From Parasponia andersonii (taxonomy: Eukaryota; Streptophyta; Magnoliopsida; Rosales; Cannabaceae), in contig JXTB01000052.1 in NCBI GenBank assembly GCA_002914805.1, positions 815,940 through 879,939 on the forward strand: a DNA stretch of 64,000 nucleotides. The letters are read 5' to 3'. Made by a program: the position numbers and the translations under genes. Below are positions 11,476-22,466 of this stretch, piece after piece (the first letter of the stretch is position 1; every line of letters starts with the position of its first letter). The notes beneath the pieces are model-generated. The model had not been told where the DNA came from. It made no database searches and saw only the letters and a list, made by a program, of their open reading frames with translations.

Positions 11476-12334
11476 ATGGATATCGATAAGAGTTGGATGA
11501 GCATAAGGAATCGATTGTCAGCTCAGTTTAGAAGTGGTGCTAAGGCTTTTGCTGAGAGATCAAAAGCATTTGTTAACGACCAAAGTAAAGTGAGATGTCC
11601 ATATAGAAGATGTTTGAATGGGAAATTCCAAGACCCAGATACAGTGGAACAACATATAGTTGAGAAGGGCATCGAACAACCCTATACTATATGGTCATAT
11701 CACGGAGAATCATTTCCAGCAGTAACTGTGGAAAGCGAAGACGAAGGGGATGAGATGCATGATCTCATGGCTGATATTGTTGGAGTAAGTGGACCAAGTC
11801 ATGAAGTTGATCAAAACTTAGATGACATCTCGACAGATGGCAATCAAGACTCAGAAAAGTTTAGAAAGTTATTTGAGGAGATGGAGAAAGAGTTGTACCC
11901 TGGGTGCACAAAGTTCTCATCACTTAACTTTTTAGTTAAGTTGATGCATTTGAAAGTCCTCAACAAGTAGAGCAATAAATCATTGGATATGTTACTCAAA
12001 TTGTTGCTTGAAGTATTTCCAAATGGGACTAATTTACCTAGATCGCACTATGAGGCTAAGGTAAAGTTACGTAATATCGGTCTTCGATCCGAATCAATTC
12101 ATGTATGCAAGAACGATTGTGCTATATTTTAGAAGGAGAACTCAGAGTTAAACAGTTGTTCGGAATGTGGTGAAAGCTATTGGGAAGTAGAGAAAAAAGT
12201 ATCGAAGAAAGTGATGAGGTATTTTCCCATTACACCCCGATTGAAGCGGTTGTATAGTTCTCGGCATATAGCAAAGGACATGAGATGGCATGATTCAAGA
12301 AGGCCAAAAGAAGATGGTGTTTTGAGACACCCTG
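11476..12334 (+). pseudogene. CACTA TNP2 transposase, N-terminal part
   Basis: From an ATG at 11476 (an in-frame upstream ATG at 11446 is less likely) the product begins MDIDKSWMS and carries the transposase-associated zinc-binding region: CPYRRCLNG around residues 38-46, then HIVEKGI and YTIWSYHGE. It is followed by the TNP2 start region with CECGESYW-like spacing (CSECGESYW) and RYFPITPRLKRLYSSRHIAKDMRWH. The frame never shifts, but TAG codons stand at 11968 and 12130, both where the family usually has Trp. The reading frame runs into the assembly gap after RHP and resumes at 14884. TNP2 is the catalytic protein that cuts the CACTA ends. Confidence 0.85.
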
Positions 12335-12679
12335 NNNNNNNNNNNNNNNNNNNNNNNNNNNNNNNNNNNNNNNNNNNNNNNNNNNNNNNNNNNNNNNNNN
12401 NNNNNNNNNNNNNNNNNNNNNNNNNNNNNNNNNNNNNNNNNNNNNNNNNNNNNNNNNNNNNNNNNNNNNNNNNNNNNNNNNNNNNNNNNNNNNNNNNNNN
12501 NNNNNNNNNNNNNNNNNNNNNNNNNNNNNNNNNNNNNNNNNNNNNNNNNNNNNNNNNNNNNNNNNNNNNNNNNNNNNNNNNNNNNNNNNNNNNNNNNNNN
12601 NNNNNNNNNNNNNNNNNNNNNNNNNNNNNNNNNNNNNNNNNNNNNNNNNNNNNNNNNNNNNNNNNNNNNNNNNNNNNNN
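12335..12679. other. Assembly gap (345 N)
   Basis: Unknown bases only. The true length may differ. The gap must contain the left edge of the insertion that splits the transposase and a few codons of the transposase itself. Apparent open frames across it are meaningless. Confidence 0.99.
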
Positions 12680-14882
12680 CAACGCAGACAGACTAAACAC
12701 TGTACTTAAAACATATCTCGTAAAATTAGTACAATGGTACTACTTTAAATCCAATGTGTGGAAAACTTCACATCTTTGAAAATCATGCTCAATGATCATG
12801 CCATGCTTATGTTTCCATGAGCTTTTCAATAACAATATAAATAATATATAATTTAAATAATACACATAATCATATAGGAAAATTTCTTGTATCTACTATT
12901 GTTCTTGTGATGCAGTTTAAAATAAATCTTCACTTACCTTGTGTCTGGTAGAAAAGATAGTGGAAAGGGTCAGTATCCTCTGTGGCAAGGTGTGTGGAAG
13001 ACCTGATGTCAATTTTATTACTAACATTATTACTACAATGTAAAATGCTTAAAGAAAACAAGTAGAAGACTGAATCACAGCTTTTACAAAAGAAGGAACC
13101 CTAATCACAAAACGAACCAAAATGTTATCTACTTTCATAAAACTAGTCCATTAGCTTCTAAATGGTACCATTTGGTTCTAGAAATATTTGGACAACATCT
13201 CCCCTATTTTCATGACATCCCCACATGATTAAAATCATGGTTTAAGACCTGTAATAACAATCAACAAGCCAATTCCCACATATATAACTCAAAGAGGCTC
13301 ATTTAGAGCAACCTAGGTATACTTGAATTCCTTTCGTATTAAACAAAGTTTAAAACCACTTTTACACTTTTCTATTGTCCCAAACAGCAATGAAACAAAT
13401 ATATTTACATCATGGGATCAACAAAATATACATTTCAATTTTATAAAATCAGATTACAAGTATGGGGAGCTTATTCTAACAATGGAACACTTGAAAACAC
13501 ATGAATCCACAAGTAGCAAACTTTGTTGCTTTAAGACTAACTTTAATCTTCCACTTAAATTCTGTTTTTCCAGCCATATATAAGGTGTTCTTATACCTTA
13601 ATACATCAAATAAAAGCTTTAATTAAAGAGCTAAAGCCATGGAAATAAATTACCAATTCTAAATTCCACAAAGAAACTCACCTTGACTAGTTTGAACTTT
13701 TGTTGAAGCTCTTGCCTTCTACTTCCACAAAACTGATTCCTAAGGCTTTGAAATTTATCTTAGGACTCAAGAGGACCTAGAGGAAACATTACTTTAGTAG
13801 TATCAAGTGGAGAATTGAAATAACCACACAAAACCTAGGAAGAAGAACTAGTAGAATTACCTTGACTAGTTTAGACCTATCTTGCTTTCTTGAGCTCCAA
13901 ATTGAGTTCTACCACTTGGAAACTCTTGAAAGTGGTTAAGGGAGCTGAGAGTAGTCTCCAAATGAGTGGGAGAGTTTCTGGTCGTGGCTGGAGAGAAAGG
14001 AGAAGAAAATGACCAGATTTGGACCAAAAGTGATACTTAATGACTAAGAAATGGCATAACTTAAGTTCTAAGGGGTATTTTGGGAATTTGACACCTTTTC
14101 CTTCCATGTGTCAAGCTTTAAAACATCCTTAGCATACTCAACACGTTGCTAGTCAATTCTATACACTCATGTGTAGACCAAAATTGTGAGACCTAGCTTA
14201 GAAAGTGAAATCTATTCATACTTTGACTTATGATCCTATATGGCCAATCTTATTCTAATTTGATGGCACCTAGTCCCATAACCAATCATTAAACATAAAA
14301 CGAAAGTCCATTAGACTCTAATTGATAATGCAAATATAGTATAATTTCCCAATTCATAGAATGCACAAAGATGACATTACGCGATTAAGCTGAATCTAAG
14401 CTAGCTTAGTGTAATTAAACACAGTTCAGTATAGTGATTGTCATCTCGTGCTTACCTGGAATGAATATTTTTTTTAAATGCTAAAAATGAGTCCTAAACA
14501 TTAAATTAAAGCTATCATGTGTTAAACATACAATGAATTTGGTTCCAAAAAGCGTGAAAATGCACTTTACCGAAAAACTACTATTTTACCTAGTTTTCAT
14601 CAAACTTGATTTTAATGCATAAGCACATTGTATTGTATTCATGAATATATATTCTTTGTTCTTCTCACACACCTAGCTCTCTCTCTCTAAGGGTACTGAG
14701 CCTTTACACTGCATGGAAACACTTCGACAAATATTAGTACAATAACACATATTGAAAGCATTTAACAATAAAGAATGAGAAATTTACTGTAAAGTTGATT
14801 CTAGTCACTTGATATGTCTATTATACAATATGAACATGTTTATTATTGGCCTATTATGCATGTGAGAATCTTGGGCATTACA
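12680..14882 (-). mobile_element. LTR-like insertion splitting the CACTA transposase
   Basis: This 2.2 kb stretch interrupts the transposase between RHP (12333) and DP.NVRLGFAIDGFNPFGN (14884). Its last part, 14691-14882, repeats the window start 1-187 and ends ...GGGCATTACA, so the minus strand begins TGTAATGCCC like an LTR. The other edge is lost in the N gap, so neither a TG..CA pair nor a target duplication can be tested. No coding potential was recognised. It is best read as a solo LTR or a non-coding LTR-element fragment. Confidence 0.6.
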
Positions 14883-14883
14883 T

Positions 14884-17543
14884 GATCCATGAAATGTCCG
14901 ATTAGGGTTTGCAATAGATGGATTTAACCCATTTGGGAATATGAGCACTACTTATAGCATATGGCCAGTTATACTTGTTTCGTATAACTTGCCACCATGG
15001 AAGTGCATGAAAGCAGACTCAATGATGTTGTCTCTCCTCATCCCTGGTCCTACTGCCCCTGGGAAGGACATGGATATCTTCTTGAGGCCTTTGGTTGATG
15101 AGTTGGAAGAATTGTGGTTGAATGGTGTTGAAACAAGGGATACAGTAAGTGGTAACACATTCTATATGCGGGCTGCAGTGATGTGGTCCATCAATGATTA
15201 TCCAGCATATGCCTTAATGTCAGGTTGGAGTACAAAAGGGTATAAAGCCTGCCCAACTTGTAATGAAGAAACTCCATCTGTAGGGATCCGAAGTAAGGTA
15301 GCGTATATTGGGCACAGACGTTTTCTTCCGATGGATGATAAAATGAGGAGGATTAGACAATATGATGGTCAATATGACTTAAGGCTGCCGCCTAACAAGT
15401 ACTCCGGAGATAATATTTTGAGTCAGTTAGAGCACTTACAAATCAAGTTTCCTGGGAAACACAAAGATTATGGCAGAGTGAAGAGGAAACGTACTACAAT
15501 CAAACTAAATTGGTCGAAAAAAAACATTTTTTTCAAGCTTCACTATTGGCGGCACTTGTTGCTGAGACATAATTTAGATGTCATGCACATCAAGAAAAAT
15601 GTGTGTGACAGTGTCTTGGGAACTCTCTTGAGCATCGAGGGGAAATCAAAAGACACAAATAAGGCTAGACTTGATCTTGTAGATATGAATATTCGCAAGG
15701 AGTTACATTTATTCAAAGTGGGAAACAAGTGGAAGAAGCCACATGCTTCTTAAACTTTAATTTGTGGGGAGCGAAAGAAGTTCTGTCAATTTATCAAGTT
15801 AGTCCAATTTTTTGATGGGTTTGCTTCCAACTTAGCAAAAAATGTGAGTGAAACAGAAGACAAGATATCTGGTTTAAAATCACATGACTGTCATGTCTTG
15901 TTCCAACGTCTTCTACCTACTGGGATTAGACTATATTTGAAAAAGGAAATCCAGGAGACTATAATTGAGTTGTGTTTTCTTTTCAAAAAATTTTATGCAC
16001 GCACATTGAATTTGGCCGATCTAGAAAAGCTACAAAAGGATGTTGTAACCATATTAGCTAAGTTGGAAAGAATATTTCCACCCGCCTTCTTTGATATAAT
16101 GATTTACTTGATTCTCCATTTACCAGAAGAGACAATACTGGGTGGACCCGTTCATTTTCGATAGATGTACTCAATTGAGCGGGCCATAGGAGTTTATAAA
16201 CAGTATGTTCGAAATTGAGCACGTCCAGAAGGGTCTATTGCTGAAGCGTATGTCGTTACAGAGGCACTTACATTTTGCTCTATGTATTTGCGAGGTGTCG
16301 AAACTCGATTCAATCGACCCGAACATAATGAAATTGCTATTGATGCTCAACCAAACCACATATTATCAGTCTTTAAGTCTGTTGGTCACCCACTGGGCAA
16401 AAAAGATATTATTATTCTTAATCCTTCTGATCGGCTTAGATCTGTGTGGTATGTAATGAACAACTGCCTGGAAGTACAAAAATATCTTGAGTAAGTATTT
16501 TATACCCTTCTATGCTTTTTGTTCAATGTTATTAGAACTTCCCTAATGTTTGACACTACATACATATAGTGAGCACATGAGAGAGTTAGAGGCTAAAGGT
16601 GGTGTAAACTTAGAACGACAACAAGAAGTTGAGTTTCCTGCATAGTTTAAATCCCAAGTAAGCTTCTCTTGTATAATTTCCTAAATTTCGATAATCTTTG
16701 CACCAAATTATGTGTTATTTAATGATTTTTTTATATTAGATAAATCAATTACGAACATCAAGTTCAGATGAGTTCAACAATGAATTGTATGCATTGGCTA
16801 GTAGACCCAACTTTTCAAGTTCCGCCTACCCTAGCTATGTGGCCAATGGGGTAAAGTTTCTAGTTGATAAGCATGACAGTAAACGCAATACCCAGAATTG
16901 TGGTGTCCATGTTCCTGAATTTGATGGGAACTACTTCTATGGTATACTAGAATAAGTTCTAGAGTTGTCATATATTAAAGGGTGCAACGTGGTATTGTTT
17001 AGATGCAGGTGGTTCGACACTGATCCAAGAAAAAAATGGATTCAGCTAGACAAACAATTCACAAGTATATACACAGGTGCTTACTGGTACAAAGATGACC
17101 CATTTATACTTGTATCACAAGCAGAGTTGATTTCTTACACCAATGATGATAAGAATGGGCCATTGTGGAAACTTGTTAACAAGTATACACTTTGAAACAT
17201 ATGGGACTTTCCAGATGCGGTAGATGTTTCTGATATTGTATCAATAAGCATCAATGTTCCTATTTTGCAAGAAGCGAATTCTTTGTCACTCCAATTATTG
17301 GTTGAGCTTCCGGAAATGGAAAATGTTCGATTTCATCGGGAAGATGTCGAACCAGATGAAGTTGACAATATTGATGACCTTATCTGTCAAGCTCGTGTGG
17401 TGACCCCTAATGACTTCTTAATTGATGATGATGAGTTCGAACACAATACTTAAGAGGAATATAATGATGAAGAAGTTGAACTTGATGACGATAGTGATAC
17501 AAGTTCTGAAGAAGAGAATGAAATATCTGATAATGTAACATAA
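14884..17543 (+). pseudogene. CACTA TNP2 transposase, catalytic and C-terminal parts
   Basis: The frame resumes with NVRLGFAIDGFNPFGNMS and continues through MRAAVMWSINDYPAYALMSGWSTKG-type transposase sequence, RHNLDVMHIKKNVCDSVLGT, then the DUF4218-like region (ISGLKSHDCHVLFQRLLP, LERIFPPAFFDIM, EALTFCSMYLRGVETRFNRPE) and the DUF4216-like region (VVLFRCRWFDTDPRK, PFILVSQAELISY). Exons 14884-16490, 16570-16657 and 16740-17543 join in frame across GT..AG introns. There is no frameshift. In-frame stops occur at 14890, 15751, 16162, 16216, 16643, 16953, 17193 and 17451; several replace conserved Trp or Arg codons. The acidic C-terminus (DDDSDTSSEEENE) is typical. Not functional as it stands. Confidence 0.85.
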
Positions 17544-17644
17544 TTTTATATTCTAGTGTGTGTAGAATTTTGAAAATTTTGTGTTTATTTTTTTTTATAT
17601 TGCTATGTAACGTTTCTAAACTATGATAATGTTTTTTTTGTAGG

Positions 17645-19167
17645 ATGTCTAGTCACGGGAGTGCTCCCCTAGCAACTAGTGCTGCCTCCAGTTCCAGCTT
17701 TAGAGATGATAGACATGATCCCAATGGAAATAGGGTTAGGGAAGAGACGAGAGGTTGTTCGGTCGAAAAGGAACTTAGGAGGCTTAAGACTGACCGTTTG
17801 AAGGTCGAATTTTGTGAGAAGACAGGGAAGCTTTTCTTCGATCATGGCAAGATGTTCTTGAACATTCTTACCAAGATGGTTAGAGACACCATCCCAACTT
17901 CCACTACAACGTGGAAAGATGTAAAGAAAGAAGACATTGAGCTCATCTTGAACCGGATGGAGGTGAGTGAGTTTTCTAAAAGATTATTTTAAGCTATTTT
18001 AATAAAAGCCTTTATTAATAATTGTCCATTTTAATTTCGCAGGTGAAGTTTAATTATCCTCAGTTCGATGCACTCTTCATGGACTCTATTGAGCAGTTCA
18101 TGATGGCATATTTACGGGATTGGCACAACATGATGCGGAATTATTTTACGAAAATGGGGGGTAAGAGGGATATGGCTTTTATTAAGGTCAATCTGTACAA
18201 GAACGTTCCCTTCGATCAGTGGAATATTTTGTGCGATCGTTTCGGTTTTCAAGAGTTTGAGGTAATTAACATGCTTTTACAAAAAAAAAATTGAATTATT
18301 AATAATAAATGATAATCAATGGTGAAATTAACAACTTGTATATTTTTGCAGAAAGTCTCGACACAAAACTCAGAAAATCGGTCTAAGCAATTGTATCCGC
18401 CTGCACAGGGGTCGTCTAGCATGATTAGCTAGATGAAAGCAAAGGTTAGAAAGTCAAACATTTTCTCTAATCAATACAAAATATTCTATAACCAAATAAT
18501 CTACCTTTTTTTTCCTACTTTTCTTAGGGCAACCCAGAAACCGGAGAGGTTATGAGCCCTATCGACTACTTCGAGAGCCGTCATCTCAGGCCGTCTGGTT
18601 GGCAGAATGAGTACACCCAGAAGAAACATGTAAGAATTCATGTTGTTTGTTTAAAATATTTAATTTGCGTATATAAATTATAATTACTTTTATTTTTATT
18701 TTATTTTGTAGGCGGAGATGGTTACGTATAGGGCGGAGGCACTAACTCAAACTCAGTCTCGTACTCAGTCTGAGCTTGGGGATGGTGCCTCGTCTGCTGA
18801 GTCTGTGGTGGAGCCAGAACAAGTTGATGAATTTCAGATCGTGTCCAAGACTTTAGGGCCTAGATCTAGGTGGCAGAAAGGGTTGGGAGCAGTCCCTCGG
18901 CTAAAAAGTATAGGAGGACAAAAGGCTGCCAGCACGGGACAAGTCGCTGAGACAATCGCCACCTTGAAGCAGCAGCTAGCTGAGAAGGATGCGAAGCACG
19001 CGCGGTGGATCGACGAGACTCAGCGACAAATGGCCAAAAAGGAAGCAGAGAATCAATGCCGGCTCGAGGAGACTCAGCGGCAACTCAACGAGCAAAACCG
19101 GATGCTTCAAACATTGATTGCAAAGCTCGGCATCGAGATGCCACCGCCTCCACATTCAGTATTGTAG
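17645..19167 (+). pseudogene. CACTA second gene (plant transposase, Ptta/En/Spm type), five exons
   Basis: Five exons can be set with GT..AG borders: 17645-17962, 18043-18261, 18352-18444, 18528-18629 and 18712-19167. All introns are in phase 0, giving 395 codons. Features: Ser/Ala-rich start, conserved KFNYPQFDALFMDSIEQF-type central domain, NPETGEVMSPIDYFESRH, and a C-terminal coiled coil (VAETIATLKQQLAEKDAKH onward) with Gln/Glu/Arg repeats, ending MPPPPHSVL. This matches the plant transposase (Ptta/En/Spm, Transposase_24-like) family, the probable TnpA-like partner that binds the subterminal repeats. A single in-frame TAG at 18430 (codon 206, probably a former CAG) is the only visible defect. 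Confidence 0.8.
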
Positions 19168-19371
19168 ACATTTTTTATTTTATAATATGTTCTAATTTTA
19201 GATACAATTTGTATATTTTCTTTATTTAATAAAATTTGTGTTAATATATCTTCTTCCAAATTTTAATATATTAGTTAACCAAATAAATTATTCATTATTA
19301 ATTATTATTAATTAATTAATAATTATAACAATCAATAAAATAAATTTTTTTAACAAATTAATAAAATTTTT

Positions 19372-20001
19372 GCCGACGCAGAAATGCGTCAGTAAAAGTA
19401 TTTTTATTTTTATAAATATTTTCGCCGACGTATTTTGTCGTCAGAAAATGTATTGTACGTTTTTAAATTCTCTCTTTAATAACTTTCACCGACGCATAAA
19501 TACGTTGGTGATTGTTTAACTTTCACCGACGTCGGTAATTGTTTAACTTTCACTGACGCATTTATGTGTCGGTAATTATTTAACTTTCACTGACGCATTT
19601 ATGTGTTGATAATTGTTTAACTTTCACCGACGTATTTATGTGTCGGTAATTGTTTAACTTTCACCGACGCATTTATGTATCGGTAATTGTTTAACTTTCA
19701 CCGACGCTTTTATTCGTCGATGAAAGTCAAGTAGATTTCGAATTTGGACATTTTTTCCGCGACGGAAAACTTTCACCGACGTAAATCATGCGTCGGTAAA
19801 ACTCACTTATATGTCGGTGAACGTTACTTTTACCGACAAAATTAAATTTCCGTCGGTGAGCTACATTTAGCTACAGTCTTACATCGACGATAATCGCCGA
19901 CGAGGAATTGCATCGGCAATTGTTAATTACCTTTCCCCAACTTTTTATGTTACTTTTTCCGACGAAAAAATGCATCGGTGAAAGTCATGTTTCTTGTAGT
20001 G
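19372..20001. repeat. Right subterminal repeat array and terminus of CACTA element
   Basis: A unit near TTTAACTTTCACCGACGCATTTATGTGTCGGTAATTG recurs about six times between 19480 and 19720, with looser copies of CCGACG/CGTCGG up to 19980. The element ends ATCGGTGAAAGTCATG then TTTCTTGTAGTG at 20001. The array is much longer than the left one, as often seen in CACTA elements. Flanking TCA at 20002-20004 could be one copy of the target duplication. Confidence 0.85.
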
Positions 20002-22466
20002 TCAATTCGAATAATGAGTCACAACCTTAACTTAATTTTTAATAACTTCAATTAAAATTTCCATTCACTATGATAAGTGTGTTCCATAGTTCTTTAATAA
20101 TCAAAGTAAACAAAGTGCCTCCTATATACAATTTTCTAATTAAACTATGTCGATTCTCTTTAAAAGTTTCCCAAACGTTTTTAAATATTTCTTTTCAAGA
20201 AATTCATTAAAACATCTTCTTTTTGTTGGCAAGTCACTAATGCAAATATGTTTTTACGATTCTCTATTTATGAAAAACTTTAAGTAGGGCATGCTTTGCT
20301 AAGACTATCTTTAACAATAGGAAGAACCTATAAAATGTTTTGGAAAGATAGTAGAACGTGTCATAGTGAAATTTTTTTATTTAAATAGTTATATAATTTA
20401 TTTATTAATTTTTTTTAACCTAACCCAGCATCTAACATAAAGAATCCCAAAAATTTTAAAACTCATTTTACGTTTTAAAGGAAATGCCACATATTAATTT
20501 ACATAACTCAAATCTTATCAAATACCAAATCAGGTATATTAATTCGTAACTTGTGTTCATTCAAAAATCTAATTTTTCTATGAATTTATACGTTCTAAAA
20601 AAAATATCATACATTATTATGCATCACCTAGGTCTCTTTAAGATGTAGGTATTCATAACTAATTCATTTTTGTTTGAAACTTAAATAAAACATTATCCCA
20701 AGTCTCCAACATTAGGAGTTCTCAACACTTAAGATACTAAAATAATTTATCACATAGTTATTCAATTCTCTAATTAATACCACCAGGGTAGGGTCAACCC
20801 AACCTAACTTAACCAGTAAAAAATCATTTATTACACAACAAGGATTTAACAATCTAAAGACCACAAATATCATGTATGCACAAATAAAATAAGCCACACA
20901 ACAATATACATATAGCCGATATAACAAGCTTTTACAAAACTTCTAAGCTAGAATTCAAAATCTATTATTCTTTTCATTCACATAAGATTTTGAGCTGGAT
21001 ACCATTACTATGTTTTACTTTGAAATATTGATGTAATAAGATAGTAAATATATGGCATCCAAAATACATATAAATTTTTGAAAAATAAATTTTTTTTTTT
21101 TCAAAAATTTATACTTATACCATATTCAATTATACTCAAGGATTCTTTAAGAAATCAAACTTTTTTTTCCAAAGTTACCACACAAAATTTTCTTTAAACA
21201 TCTCATGTTTAGTTCCAATATAACTTGTAATAGACATGAAAAGCACATTTCAATTTCTAAGCCGAATACGAAGAATATTTACCACATTCAAATCTATAAA
21301 GAACTTAGAACTTTAATTTTTATAAAAATTTTCTCATCTAGGTAATTTTTCAACTAGCACTATCAAATATAGATTAGGATTAATCTAGTATCACAACTAT
21401 ATTATGTAAACACCAAAGCTCAAACATTACAATTATGCAATTTCACAAATTCCAGTTTTCAAATAGGCCATAAGTTTTTGAAACTACACATCTATTGATA
21501 AAATAAATTACTTTCACCTAACCATTACTTAAATTTAAAATATACATGATTTTCTTGAAAACAAAAACATTCTACTCTTCAGACATAACAATTTATTTTG
21601 TTTCAAACCGTGCGAATCAATTTTGAGATTTATAAGCCCTTTAAATCATGCAAGAAAGTTCTAAGTTTAATTAGATTATTAATAATCAATTTTTTTTTAG
21701 TCTCAAAAGTTTTACATTGAGAAGATAAGTAAACTTAGGCATGTAGCTATCAAGTAGGAAAACTAAATTATCACAAGTCAACGACTTACTAGGAAAGACG
21801 AATATAAACCATTAATTCAAATATAACCAGATAACACAAGAATTTACTTTCAAATTAAATCAATTATTCAAGCAATGTACTATTAATGTTAAGCCAATTT
21901 CAATGAAATTAGTACAATACCACACTCAATCAATCAACGAGTCATGCACCACGCAAAAGTATCATTAATTCAAAACACTTCAATATAAACATCAATCATA
22001 AGTTAATCGAACTGAGTAATTAATTAGTCTACAAAAATTGAGCGCTAAATCATATCCCAAAATTTACGAAATATGTGATCAAACTAAGATATTTAAAATG
22101 CCTAACACAAGTTAGCTATTATAGAACCAACAAGGTTCATACATAGCTTATTACCCAAATGGACATAGGAGTTTAAGTATAGATGTCCGTTTGAATTAAA
22201 GAATTTGGATGGAGGAGGAATTCACTAGTCTCGCGAAAATTCCAACACTCTTAAGACTAGAATTTATGGGATATAACCATCCCAATAATGTCAAAATTTA
22301 ATTCATGGAAGATGAACGAAAGATTCCAGATGAATCAGAGTAAGAAGAACATATTTAACCAATTCCTAAGTGATGTATAAAGTATTTGTCAAACACTTTC
22401 CAAAATCTATTTTAGCTATCAAAATATTACAAGTAAATTCTTGGAAGAATCTGAAGCATGCGGCTC
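20002..22466 (-). mobile_element. Non-coding interior (5' part) of large LTR element
   Basis: About 2.5 kb of AT-rich DNA between the CACTA end and the right LTR. No gag or pol motif was found on either strand; the 71-codon minus-strand frame at 20712-20927 is not like a known protein. Directly left of the right LTR, the minus strand reads GAGCCGCATGC rather than a clear tRNA primer site starting TGG, so the primer site is degraded or unusual. Confidence 0.45.

Larger units (their letters stand above)
8682..20001 (+). mobile_element. CACTA (En/Spm) transposon, autonomous type, degenerate
   Basis: The right end is clear: the plus strand ends TTTCTTGTAGTG at 20001, the inverse of the terminal CACTACAAGAAA. 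Subterminal arrays of ACCGACG/CGTCGGT motifs flank both ends (8729-8890 and 19372-19990). Inside are the two genes expected of this superfamily, a TNP2-type transposase and a second multi-exon gene, both on the plus strand. The left end is degraded: TGCTACCATAAAAATGC at 8682 aligns poorly with the right terminus, and no clear 3-bp target duplication is visible, so the left boundary is uncertain by some tens of bases. The element lies within the interior of the large LTR element. Confidence 0.85.

Noticed and set aside
12211..12700. Long open frames on both strands across 12211-12700
   Set aside because: They consist mainly of N bases; only the plus-strand part before 12335 is real transposase sequence.
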